Below are positions 6,386 to 14,777 of a DNA stretch of 17,321 bases, one piece after another (the first letter of the stretch is position 1; every line of letters starts with the position of its first letter). The DNA comes from JANLUX01 sp031363705. Lineage in GTDB: Bacteria > Bacteroidota > Bacteroidia > AKYH767-A > OLB10. Both the position numbers and the translations under genes were made by a program. The stretch is from positions 1 to 17,321 of the forward strand of contig JANLUX010000222.1 in the NCBI GenBank assembly GCA_031363705.1, given 5' to 3'. The notes beneath the pieces are model-generated. The model worked only from the letters and a program-made list of their open reading frames with translations. It was not told the origin of the DNA and did no database searches.

Positions 6386-9043
6386 ATGCTTACTTCTGCT
6401 CAGATACGCCAGCAGTTTCTTGATTTTTTTAAAAGCAAAGAACACCAGATTGTTCCTTCAGCTCCAATGGTGGTGAAAAATGATCCTACCCTGATGTTTA
6501 TTAATTCAGGAATGGCTCCATTCAAAGAAATTTTTTTAGGAAATCAACCTGCAAAATATAAACGTATTGCTGACACTCAAAAATGTTTACGTGTTAGCGG
6601 CAAGCACAATGATCTTGAAGAAGTAGGTGTTGATACTTATCATCATACCATGTTCGAGATGCTTGGCAACTGGAGCTTTGGTGATTATTTTAAAAAAGAG
6701 GCAATCGAATGGGCGTGGGAATTATTGACTTCTGTATATGGTTTGAAAAAAGACCGTTTGTACGTCACCGTTTTTGAAGGTGATCCCGATGGATCGGGAG
6801 AAAAGCTCGACTTTGATCAGGAGGCTTATGATTACTGGAAACAATGGATAGCAGAAGACCGCATTTTGCGTGGAAATAAAAAAGATAATTTCTGGGAGAT
6901 GGGAGAAACCGGTCCTTGTGGTCCCTGTTCTGAAATTCATTATGATTTAAGAAGTGATGAGGAGCGCAGGCAACAGGATGGAAAAGATTTAGTGAATGCA
7001 AGTCATCCGCAGGTGATTGAAATATGGAATAATGTGTTTATGCAATACAACCGCAAAGGGGATGGCACGCTGGAGCCTTTGCCGCAGAAACATGTGGATA
7101 CAGGAATGGGTTTTGAACGCTTATGTGTTGCACTACAGGGAAAAACTTCTAATTATGATACCGATGTTTTTCAACCGATGATACAGTTTATTTCATCCAT
7201 GTGTGGTGTGAAATATCAAGGCGGTTCTCCCCTCTCTTTGGAAGAGGGGCTGGGGGTGAGGACTGATATTGCTATGCGTGTAATGGCTGATCATATACGT
7301 GCCATTTCTTTTGCCATTGCTGACGGACAATTACCATCGAACAATAAAGCAGGTTATGTAATCAGAAGGATTTTACGCAGAGCTGTTCGTTATGCTTATT
7401 CATTTTTAAATTTCAAAGAACCAATTCTTTGCCGTATGGTTCCTTTGCTTGCTGATCAGTTTGTCAATGTATTTCCTGAATTAAAAGCACAGCAGGATTT
7501 TGTAGCACGCGTTATTCAGGAAGAAGAAACTTCTTTTTTTAGAACACTGGAACTTGGAATTAAAAAATTTGAGGCAATCAATGAGAAAATAATTCCGGGT
7601 GATTTTGCTTTTGAATTGTATGACACTTTTGGTTTTCCAATTGACTTGACGCAACTGATGGCTCGTGAGCAACACATGCAGGTGGATATGGAGGGTTTCA
7701 ATAAATGTATGGCTGAACAAAAGTCACGATCCCGACATGCGGCAACCGTTACTACTGACGATTGGATAGTAGTTAAAGATGATGATAACTCTGAATTTGT
7801 TGGTTATGATGAACTGGAAACGGAAACTGAGATTGTAAAATACCGTAAAGTAAAAAAAGGAAATAAAGAGCAATATCAGATTGTATTAAGCCGTACTCCG
7901 TTCTATGCTGAGAGTGGTTGACAAGTTGGAGATACCGGGTTTTTAGAGGAGGCAATTGCAGGAGGCAGTAAAACATCAATTACAGATACACAAAAAGAAA
8001 ATAATCTCATCATCCATTTCGCTGATACTTTACCAAAAAATCACGAAGCCACTTTCAAAGCTGTGGTGGATAAAAACAAAAGAAGTTTAACCACCAAAAA
8101 TCACAGTGCAACACATTTGCTTCATGCTGCATTAAAACAAGTGTTAGGAAATCATGTAAATCAAAAAGGATCTTTAGTAAATGATGAACATACACGATTC
8201 GATTTTTCACATTTCGCAAAAGTGACTGATGAAGAATTAGAAAAAATTGAACACATTGTAAATACCAAAGTGCGGGAAAATATTTTTTTAGATGAAAAAA
8301 GAAATGTCCCTGTAAAGGAAGCAATGGAAAATGGTGCTACTGCTTTGTTTGGTGAGAAGTACGGAGAGTTTGTGCGTGTGATAACTTTTGATAAAAATTT
8401 TTCTGTGGAATTATGCGGAGGTACACATGTGAAAGCAACGGGAGAAATAGGGTATTTTAAAATTGTGAGCGAAAGTTCAGTGGCTGCCGGAGTAAGAAGA
8501 GTGGAAGCAATTACTGCAGATGGTGCACATGAATATTTAAAACGGCAATTGCTCGAATTGCAAAAAGTAAAAGAGTTGCTCAATAACCCTAAAGATGTAT
8601 TGAAGGGATTGGAACAATTGATTGAAGAAAATAATCAGCTTAAAGCGCAAAGTGAAAAAATGATGCACGAAAAAGCGCGCGTTATAAAATCATCATTGCT
8701 GCAAAAAATTAAACCTGTTAATGGTATCAATATGATTGTTGAAAAGGTGGATATCCCATCTGCTGATGCAATCAAGAATATTTCATTTGAAATGAAAAAT
8801 CAAATGGAGAATTTGTTTTTATTTCTGGGAGCTGAGATTGAAGGTAAGCCACATCTTTCATTAATACTTTCTGAAAATTTAGTTAAGGACAAAGGATTAA
8901 ATGCTATCTCCATTATCAGAAATCTTGCTAAAGAAATTCAGGGTGGGGGAGGAGGCCAGCCTTTTTATGCAACAGCAGGCGGAAAAAATTTAGCAGGTTT
9001 ACAGGGAGCATTGGAGAAAGCCAGAGGAGTGATTGCTGAATGA
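6386..9043 (+). CDS. alaS: Alanine--tRNA ligase, full length but interrupted by one in-frame TGA
   Basis: Charges tRNA-Ala and clears mischarged Ser/Gly-tRNA-Ala. One continuous frame of 885 codons is broken by TGA at codon 512 (7919-7921). Up to the stop (511 residues): class II catalytic core with PTLMFINSGMAPFK (34-47), HHTMFEMLGNWSFGDYF (86-102), GPCGPCSEIH (176-185), DTGMGFERL (238-246) and the tRNA-recognition region ADGQLPSNNKAGYVIRRILR (312-331). The pre-break sequence ends TPFYAESG and resumes QVGDTG, the usual family string being AESGGQVGD, so one Gly codon is replaced. After it: editing-site HSATH (573-577) and CGGTH (677-681), a coiled region, and the Gly-rich C-Ala domain (about 853-866). 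No frame change occurs. The total length fits the family (about 870-880). An insert at residues 279-291 appears repeat-derived. It could be a sequencing error, a recent nonsense mutation, readthrough, or a split enzyme. Confidence 0.9.
7226..7262 (+). repeat. Palindromic repeat-like insert inside alaS
   Basis: CCCCTCT (7229-7235) and AGAGGGG (7243-7249) form a 7-bp stem with a 7-base loop, followed by CTGGGGGTGAGG (7250-7261). This string closely resembles a G/C-rich dispersed repeat that I recall from Bacteroidota intergenic regions, and it is much more GC-rich than its surroundings. It is in frame and encodes residues 281-292 of AlaRS (SPLSLEEGLGVR), at a place where, from memory, related enzymes have only a few residues between the 'Y' and 'TDIAMRV' segments. 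Confidence 0.55.
7919..7921 (+). other. alaS: In-frame TGA at a conserved glycine codon of alaS
   Basis: The local codons read GAG AGT GGT TGA CAA GTT GGA. The family sequence AESGGQVGD predicts a Gly codon here, and GGA to TGA is a single base change. The base after the stop is C (TGAC), a context known to terminate weakly in bacteria. The codon separates the aminoacylation half from the editing half. Confidence 0.9.
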
Positions 9044-9063
9044 AATACTCAGTTTTGAGTATT
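9044..9063 (+). other. Small hairpin directly after alaS
   Basis: AATACTCA and TGAGTATT form a perfect 8-bp stem with a GTTT loop, starting at the base after the alaS stop codon. It is AT-rich and is not followed by a T-run, so termination by this hairpin alone is doubtful. A second, interrupted stem (AAGAG/CTCTT, 9093-9124) followed by six T's further downstream is a weaker terminator candidate. Nothing else is seen in the 145-base gap to the next gene. Confidence 0.4.
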
Positions 9064-9188
9064 GAGAGGATTTAAATCCAAAATCTAAAATTAAGAGCCT
9101 CAACATTGTGGTTGCTTACCTCTTTTTTACATAATTTTCCGGTTGCATCAATAATTTCACCAGCTTAAATATATACACGCAAAAAAAC

Positions 9189-11069
9189 ATGAAACAATCT
9201 ACAAAATCAGGCAGCAGGATATTAATGACCCTGTTGTTTTCTATCATCTTTACCAACAATTTATTTTCTCAGGTAAACTATACTGAAATTTTTACTCCTG
9301 CAACTTTTCCACCTCCCGGTTGGTCGTTGAATCCTGCTGGCAATCCAATTTGGAGTCAGCAAACTACAGGAACCAATCCTACCTGTGCACCGCACAGTGC
9401 AGGTGGCATGGCTAGATTCAACAGTGATGTTGCACCTACAGGAACTAACCAGGCATTAGTTTTACCTATTATAAATTATACCAACCGTGCAGGCGTTGCC
9501 ACTTCAATAAGTTTTTGGATTTACCGTAATCAAACCGGTGGCGGACCAGGGGGTGGTGCTGATAGTCTTGCTGTATTAATTAATACTTCTAATTCTGTTA
9601 CCGGGGCAACCCGTTTGGGGGCCGTTGCACGCTCTATCACTATTAATTTGCCTAATACTGTAACAGCAAGCGGATGGTATCAGTATTCATTCAGTGTTCC
9701 CACTTCATTTACGGGACCGGTTAATTATGTTCTTCTGATGGGTTATTCACGTAACGGAAATAATATTTTTATTGATGATGTACAGTGGACTGATTTTCCC
9801 GTTCAATGTAACGGAACTCCCTCGGCAGGAACATTAAGCTCCAATCCTGCACTCATTTGTGGCGGCTCGGGAGATGCCCAGATCAGTGCAATCGGAGGTT
9901 CCATCGGTTATGCAGGCATAAGTTATCAATGGCAACAATATGATTCTACAGCAGGCTCGTGGATGAATGTGGGTACCAATAATTTCGTTTTATCAACAGG
10001 TACACTTAATGCTTCTACCTATTACCGCCTTTATATAAGCTGTGACAGTTCTTCGCAAAGCGATACCAGCGCAGCATTTTTGATGAATGTAAGCTCAAGC
10101 CCGCTTCCTGTTATAACTACCACACCTGATTCAGTGAGCAGGTGCGGAGCAGGTGCTCCGGTATTACTTGTTGCATCAGGAGCTGTAAATTATACATGGT
10201 CGCCCGCAAGCGGATTGAACACCACAACAGGAGACTCAGTATATGCTTCACCCGCTGGTACAATAACTTATACAGTGAGTGGAACTGATTCAATTGGCTG
10301 CTCAGGAAATGCAACTGCCGTAGTACAAATTCTTAACACGCCAAACTTAAATGCAACTACTTTCAATGATAGTATTTGCAGTGGCGCCAATGCATCTATA
10401 AACGTAATTGGAGCAGGTTTTGGAAGTTCTTATGTTTGGAATCCGGGAGGCATGACTGGTAATAACATTACAGTTAATCCAACTGCTACAACAACCTACA
10501 CTGTGGTGGGAACTAATAATGCCGGTTGCACCGGAACAGATAGTGTTACCATTTATGTGTTGCCTGCAACAGTTGCTTATTTCGGATATACCATCAACGG
10601 TTATACAGTTCACTTTATTGATAGTTCATCCAATGCTAATTCCTACACCTGGTATTTTGGAGATGGTAACTTAAGTATGTCTCAAAGCCCGACTTACACT
10701 TACAGTGGTGATGGCTGGTATAACGTTCAGCTGATTGTTACCAATGGAGTGTGTGCAGGTGATACGTTTAGTGTTATACTGGGGATTGGCGCAGTTGGTA
10801 TTAATGAACTTAATAATAATCATGATGGATTGTTGATTTATCCATCGCCTTTCCTAAATAAAATTACCATAGAGTTCCGTACAGGTCAGCGCGAAACTGA
10901 AATTGTATTAATGAATTCAATAGGTAAAGTTTCACAAAAGCTAAAAGTAAATTCTTCTAATGGTTTAGTAAAACAACAAATGGATATGAGCGATTTGGCA
11001 TCTGGAGTTTATTTTATTTCCATTAATAATAATACGCAAAGCTTAATAAGAAGGATTGTAAAGCAATAA
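9189..11069 (+). CDS. Secreted multidomain protein with PKD domain and type IX sorting domain (626 aa)
   Basis: Exported by Sec and then by T9SS to the cell surface or medium; the ligand or substrate is unknown. Visible parts: signal peptide about 1-27, cleavage after NNLFSQ; an N-terminal jelly-roll-like region (about 28-205) containing YTEIFTPATFPPPGWSL and IFIDDVQW, as in MAM-like 'choice-of-anchor' domains; an Ig-like region (about 206-302); two related beta domains (about 315-382 and 390-458), each with a 'TxTYTVxGTxxxGC' core; a PKD domain (about 465-530, WYFGDGNLSMSQSPTYTYSG); and a C-terminal sorting domain (about 540-626) with LIYPSPFLNKITIEF and SDLASGVYFISI. No catalytic motif is visible, so an adhesive or structural role is inferred. 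An intrinsic terminator follows directly, so the gene is probably transcribed alone. Confidence 0.88.
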   Translation: MKQSTKSGSRILMTLLFSIIFTNNLFSQVNYTEIFTPATFPPPGWSLNPAGNPIWSQQTTGTNPTCAPHSAGGMARFNSDVAPTGTNQALVLPIINYTNRAGVATSISFWIYRNQTGGGPGGGADSLAVLINTSNSVTGATRLGAVARSITINLPNTVTASGWYQYSFSVPTSFTGPVNYVLLMGYSRNGNNIFIDDVQWTDFPVQCNGTPSAGTLSSNPALICGGSGDAQISAIGGSIGYAGISYQWQQYDSTAGSWMNVGTNNFVLSTGTLNASTYYRLYISCDSSSQSDTSAAFLMNVSSSPLPVITTTPDSVSRCGAGAPVLLVASGAVNYTWSPASGLNTTTGDSVYASPAGTITYTVSGTDSIGCSGNATAVVQILNTPNLNATTFNDSICSGANASINVIGAGFGSSYVWNPGGMTGNNITVNPTATTTYTVVGTNNAGCTGTDSVTIYVLPATVAYFGYTINGYTVHFIDSSSNANSYTWYFGDGNLSMSQSPTYTYSGDGWYNVQLIVTNGVCAGDTFSVILGIGAVGINELNNNHDGLLIYPSPFLNKITIEFRTGQRETEIVLMNSIGKVSQKLKVNSSNGLVKQQMDMSDLASGVYFISINNNTQSLIRRIVKQ

Positions 11070-11097
11070 ACAATTTAATTCCTTAACAAATAATAGA

Positions 11098-11134
11098 AGA
11101 GGCAGATGTAAAAAACGTCTGTCTCTTTTTTTTT
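11098..11134 (+). terminator. Rho-independent terminator after the T9SS protein gene
   Basis: AGAGGCAGATG (11098-11108) pairs with CGTCTGTCTCT (11116-11126) over 11 positions, two of them G-U, with a 7-base A-rich loop, and is followed by an uninterrupted T9 run (11126-11134). It begins 29 bases after the stop codon. Confidence 0.88.
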
Positions 11135-11247
11135 GAGAAGAAATTAGTGATAGTTATTATCCAAAATATATTATCGGGCTATATTGGCTACTCCGCGTGT
11201 CAAAAAAATTTCTCAAAACAATGATAAGCGGTAAAAATTATATTCAA

Positions 11248-11640
11248 CTACGAGCTCAAATCGCCTTCTGCAACTGTTTTGGATATAAATTCTAACAGCA
11301 ATGAATCGTCCTCTGACTTTTGGATATACAGTACATTATCAAAATGGAAAACAGCAGCAAAAATTTTTTCAGTAGCTTTATTTGTCCAGATAATTACCGG
11401 AGTATTGTTTGCCTGACGCAGTTCTTTAATTAAACTTATAGCATCATAATCATTCCATAGATTATTGTCAGTTAGGATAAAATCAGGTTTATGCGCAGCC
11501 ACCATCCATATTAAATATTTCGGTACGGTATTAATTATTACATTTTTATATTGATGTTTTAATAGTATTCGTCCTATTCTGGAGCTGCTTATAGCATCAG
11601 TATCACAAGCCATAATTTTTATTTCATATGGTTCTTTCAT
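11248..11640 (-). CDS. Stand-alone response-regulator receiver protein (130 aa)
   Basis: A single receiver-like domain with no output domain. The acidic pair is Asp13/Asp15 (ACDTD), the expected phosphoacceptor is Asp58 (DFILTDNN), the switch Thr is Thr86 (VIIWTNK) and the conserved Lys is Lys108 (YIQKSE), so the phosphorylation site appears complete although the overall sequence is divergent. Proteins of this shape act as phosphate shuttles or bind partner proteins. It lies 99 bases downstream of the LytTR response regulator on the same strand, so it may belong to that signalling unit. The downstream region to the T9SS gene's terminator contains no further gene. Partner kinase and function are not identifiable from sequence. 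Confidence 0.75.
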   Translation of the reverse strand: MKEPYEIKIMACDTDAISSSRIGRILLKHQYKNVIINTVPKYLIWMVAAHKPDFILTDNNLWNDYDAISLIKELRQANNTPVIIWTNKATEKIFAAVFHFDNVLYIQKSEDDSLLLEFISKTVAEGDLSS

Positions 11641-11739
11641 ATTACCATTTTTAGGAATAATTAACTCCTGTAAAGGTTCACATAGTTGTGATGTAAATAA
11701 ACTTTTTGAGGTGAAATGAAAACTATTGAGGAGTAATTT

Positions 11740-12432
11740 CTATAAATGAAAATGATTAAAAAAATCAACCTGGTAACTTGTTCCGATAGGAATTTCAATA
11801 CCTCCTACAATAATATTTTTATTACGGATACTTTGCACTTTACTGATGGGTACAATAAACGAGCGGTGAACTCTTATAAACTCTTTGGCAGGCAGCTTCT
11901 GTAAGATCATTTTCAAGGTCATGCGTGCAACAATGGGATTGCGGTTAGGGAGATGTATTTTAAGATAATCATCCAATCCTTCGATGTATAAAATATCAGT
12001 TACAGGAATTTTCAAAAGACTATAATCAGCACGGATAAATAAATGTTGTTGTTCCAGATCTTCTTTCTGATGTGTTCTGGTAAAAAGATCTTTTGCTTTG
12101 GTGACTGCCTGATCAAAGCGTTCAAACGTAAACGGTTTTAATAAATAGTCAACCGCGTTTAAATTAAATCCTTCCACCGCATACTGGCTATACGCAGTAG
12201 TAAAAATTACCATCATTTCCCTTTCAATTTCTTTGAGGAACTGAATTCCTGTAATAGAAGGCATTTGAATATCCAGAAAAAGCAGATCAACAGGAAATTT
12301 CCTGATGTGCCTGATTGCTTCTGTGGGTTTGGTAAATGTTTTTTGCAGAATAATAAAGTCAACCCGGCTGCAAAATCCCTCCATCACTTTTAGGGCAGGT
12401 GGTTCATCGTCAATAGCGATAGCGTTAATCAT
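11740..12432 (-). CDS. LytTR-family DNA-binding response regulator (230 aa)
   Basis: The receiver domain (1-115) has Asp8/Asp9, phosphoacceptor Asp54 (LLFLDIQMP), Thr79 and Lys99-Pro100 (YLLKPF). The LytTR DNA-binding domain (about 131-228) shows the usual blocks DILYIEGLDDYLKIH, FIRVHRSFIVPISKV and IPIGTSYQ. It is the cognate partner of the kinase gene upstream: its ATG overlaps the kinase stop (ATGA at 12429-12432), which implies translational coupling. LytTR regulators bind direct-repeat sites upstream of target promoters; I did not find a convincing site in the window. All phosphotransfer residues are intact. Confidence 0.94.
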   Translation of the reverse strand: MINAIAIDDEPPALKVMEGFCSRVDFIILQKTFTKPTEAIRHIRKFPVDLLFLDIQMPSITGIQFLKEIEREMMVIFTTAYSQYAVEGFNLNAVDYLLKPFTFERFDQAVTKAKDLFTRTHQKEDLEQQHLFIRADYSLLKIPVTDILYIEGLDDYLKIHLPNRNPIVARMTLKMILQKLPAKEFIRVHRSFIVPISKVQSIRNKNIIVGGIEIPIGTSYQVDFFNHFHL

Positions 12433-13481
12433 AAAGTGGTTATTGTTAATTTAACTGAAAAATAATCTGGTTTGTCGTCAATAATCAGTTCATGTTTACC
12501 CGGATACAGCAGCTGAATGCGAGCAATTGCATTATCAATTCCCATTCCTTTGGTTGCATTTTCCACACTCGCGTGGTGCACTTTATTGTTATGCACTTTC
12601 AAATGTATTTCGTGCAAGGTAATGCTAATACTGATGGCAATGCGTGAATTTTCTTCAGGGTTTACTCCGTGCTTAAAAGCATTTTCAATAAACGTAATTA
12701 ATATCAACGGTGCTATTTGTTTTCCTTCAGTGCTTCCATTTAAAAAATAATTAACCATTACGGTATTCTCAAACCGCAGTTTTTGCAACTCAATAAAATC
12801 ACTTACATAATTTATCTCCTTCTCCAGCGGAATAAAGTGCTGATCGGATTCGCTAAGTACATAACGCATCATTCCAGAAAGTTTTACTATAGCTGTAGGT
12901 GTTTCATCTGATTTGTTAATTGCTAAAGCATAAATACTGTTAAGAGTATTAAATAAAAAATGAGGATTAATCTGTGCTTTCAGGTAAAACAATTCAGCAT
13001 TCAACTTTTCTTTTTCTGCTTGTTTAAGTCGCATACTTATTTTTAATAGAAATGAAAAAGTAAGAACAAGCAGAAAACCAATAAACCGTGCTTTAAGATC
13101 ATGAATAAAAAAACGCATGTGATGATGATGAAAATGGGGTGCTGGAAAAGGGTGTTTCTTTGATTGATCATTGGGAAAGAGGTGAGGATTCTCACCGCCA
13201 AAAGGAAGATTCGGAAGTATTATTATTAAAGCAAAACAGGCAATTACTGAAAGGGTAAATAAAAAATATTTTTTCTTGAAAAAAAGTGCAGACAATAAAA
13301 CCAGATAGTTGAGATAAAAAAATAAAAACAAAAGAAAGTAGCCAATAAAATCTCTTTGAAATCCTTTAATATGAAAGAAACCGGCTGGATTAGTGAGATC
13401 TGGAGAAAAAAGAATTGGTAAAGAGAGAAAGACACTGCTTCCGATTATATTCAGGAGGATTTGCCTTGATTTAGATTTCAT
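12429..13481 (-). CDS. LytS-type membrane sensor histidine kinase (350 aa)
   Basis: Four predicted membrane segments (about 8-26, 43-69, 72-92, 130-148) are followed by a cytoplasmic kinase of the His_kinase (PF06580) type. The phosphoacceptor is His174 in QINPHFLFNTLNSIYAL; the ATP-binding part has FIENAFKH (264-271) and the Gly motif GMGIDNAIARIQLLY (313-327). With a basic N-terminus inside the cell, the 93-129 segment falls outside the membrane; it is rich in histidine (His110, 116, 118-121, 127). Members without a dedicated sensor domain are thought to sense through the membrane part, so this loop is the obvious input candidate. Transcribed first in a unit with its LytTR regulator. The start has no recognisable -7 consensus nearby. 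Confidence 0.93.
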   Translation of the reverse strand: MKSKSRQILLNIIGSSVFLSLPILFSPDLTNPAGFFHIKGFQRDFIGYFLLFLFFYLNYLVLLSALFFKKKYFLFTLSVIACFALIIILPNLPFGGENPHLFPNDQSKKHPFPAPHFHHHHMRFFIHDLKARFIGFLLVLTFSFLLKISMRLKQAEKEKLNAELFYLKAQINPHFLFNTLNSIYALAINKSDETPTAIVKLSGMMRYVLSESDQHFIPLEKEINYVSDFIELQKLRFENTVMVNYFLNGSTEGKQIAPLILITFIENAFKHGVNPEENSRIAISISITLHEIHLKVHNNKVHHASVENATKGMGIDNAIARIQLLYPGKHELIIDDKPDYFSVKLTITTL

Positions 13482-13693
13482 CTGAATATATCAACGCTTT
13501 AAAAATATTTGATAAGACAATACCCTGCGAAATATTGAGGTAACAACTTGCTTTGTGCCGGAAAATTTTCAGTGATGATTTTATTAATTTTGGTGTTGCA
13601 AATTAAAGGTAGATGCAATTTATCATTTTCGTTTTTGAGGTGTTTTATCCATTTGGAAAGTAAAATCTTAATTATAACTCCACCTGCTTTTCG

Positions 13694-13701
13694 TAGGTTT
13701 G
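13694..13701 (+). promoter_or_regulatory. Candidate -7 promoter element for the secreted EEP-family gene
   Basis: TAGGTTTG matches TAnnTTTG and lies 17 bases before the ATG at 13719, leaving room for only a short leader. No TTG is found at -33 spacing. The 13482-13718 gap between the divergent kinase and this gene shows nothing else clear. Confidence 0.4.
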
Positions 13702-13718
13702 TCCTCACAAATAAAATT

Positions 13719-14777
13719 ATGTCACCAAAAAAAATAATCATCTCGTGCATTGCTGTCATTATATTATATACTAATGCATTTGCCCAATCAAAGGATCAGT
13801 ATAAAGTTGCCTGCATTGGATTTTATAATCTCGAAAATTTTTATGATACCATAAATCAACCCGATGTACAGGATGATGAATTTACTCCTGGAGGTGCTAA
13901 AAACTATACACCCGCTGTATATCTTGATAAAATTCAGCAGCTCACCAAGGTGCTTTCTCAAATTGCCACTGATGTTTCTCCGGATGGATTAAGCATGTTT
14001 GGTTGTGCAGAGATTGAAAACGAAAGTGTGTTGAAGGATTTAATACAACAGCCTGAATTTAAAAACCGTAATTACGCAGTTGTACATTATGACTCGCCCG
14101 ACCTCAGAGGCATTGACGTAGGGTTAATTTATAATCCAAAATATTTTAAGGTTAAACACAGTGAGCCGGTGTTTGTTCATCTGCCTGATGAAAACGCCAG
14201 GCCTCATTTTACGCGAGATGTGCTCTATGTGTATGGAGAATATGATGGTGAGCCATTGCACATTTTTGTTAATCACTGGCCGTCACGCAGAGGTGGTGAA
14301 GAAGCAAGTGCACCTTTCCGTGCTTTAGCAGCAGGTGTTTGTAAAGCAAAAATTGATTCCATAACAAAGAAAAATCCGGATGCAAAAATTGTGGTGATGG
14401 GTGATTTGAATGATGATCCGGTAAGCCCGAGTATAACACAGGTTTTGAAAGCTACCGGTACTGTTGATAAAGTAAAGAGGGGTGGATTATACAATCCATG
14501 GACCTTAATGTTTAACAGTGGAATTGGTACACTTGCATATAATGATGCATGGAATTTGTTTGACCAGATTATTATTTCATCAGCATGGCTGGATAAAAAA
14601 CAAAACGGATTCTTTTTTAAGGATGCCAGAATATTCAGAAAAGATTTTATGATCAATCAGAACGGACATTTCAGAGGTTATCCAAAAAGAACATTTGATG
14701 GTAACAAATATATAGGGGGGTACAGCGATCACTTGCCAACTTACATTGTTTTATTAAAGAAAGCAAGTATAAAATGA
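13719..14777 (+). CDS. Secreted endonuclease/exonuclease/phosphatase (EEP) family protein (352 aa)
   Basis: Signal peptide 1-23 (SPKKIIISCIAVIILYTNAF then AQ), so it acts outside the cytoplasm. The EEP metal-dependent hydrolase fold is indicated by FYNLENFYD (35-43) with the family Asn, Glu98 (GCAEIENE), VNHWPSRRGG (184-193) with the catalytic-region His, MGDLNDDP (227-234) with the Asp-x-Asn pair, and SDHLP (336-340) with the terminal Asp-His pair. All core residues are present. EEP enzymes cleave phosphodiesters or phosphomonoesters in nucleic acids, lipids or inositol phosphates; the substrate cannot be told from sequence. The frame is open upstream, but the ATG at 13719 is chosen because it gives a normal signal peptide. 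The stop overlaps the next ATG (14774-14777), so it is coupled to the SixA-like gene. Confidence 0.9.
   Translation: MSPKKIIISCIAVIILYTNAFAQSKDQYKVACIGFYNLENFYDTINQPDVQDDEFTPGGAKNYTPAVYLDKIQQLTKVLSQIATDVSPDGLSMFGCAEIENESVLKDLIQQPEFKNRNYAVVHYDSPDLRGIDVGLIYNPKYFKVKHSEPVFVHLPDENARPHFTRDVLYVYGEYDGEPLHIFVNHWPSRRGGEEASAPFRALAAGVCKAKIDSITKKNPDAKIVVMGDLNDDPVSPSITQVLKATGTVDKVKRGGLYNPWTLMFNSGIGTLAYNDAWNLFDQIIISSAWLDKKQNGFFFKDARIFRKDFMINQNGHFRGYPKRTFDGNKYIGGYSDHLPTYIVLLKKASIK

Noticed and set aside
7919..7921. Reading UGA as a sense codon for glycine (alternative genetic code) or as selenocysteine
   Set aside because: birA, the LytS-type kinase, the EEP gene, the GNAT gene and alaS itself all end at TGA, and no other gene here has an internal TGA, so a recoded genome is not supported. 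The family residue is Gly, not Cys, so selenocysteine is unlikely, and I saw no clear SECIS-like hairpin right after the codon.
7947..7965. Two AGGAGG motifs just after the alaS TGA as ribosome binding sites for a separate editing protein
   Set aside because: Neither is followed at proper spacing by an in-frame ATG, GTG or TTG, they encode ordinary Glu-Glu and Gly-Gly codons, and genes in this window do not rely on Shine-Dalgarno sequences.
8161..8583. 140-codon open frame on the minus strand, opposite alaS
   Set aside because: Antisense to the conserved editing domain, with a low-complexity Ser/Phe-rich product and no family signal.
13548..13718. Upstream extension of the EEP-family protein
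   Set aside because: The extra 57 residues would bury the clear signal peptide that starts at ATG 13719, and a -7 promoter match lies inside the extension.
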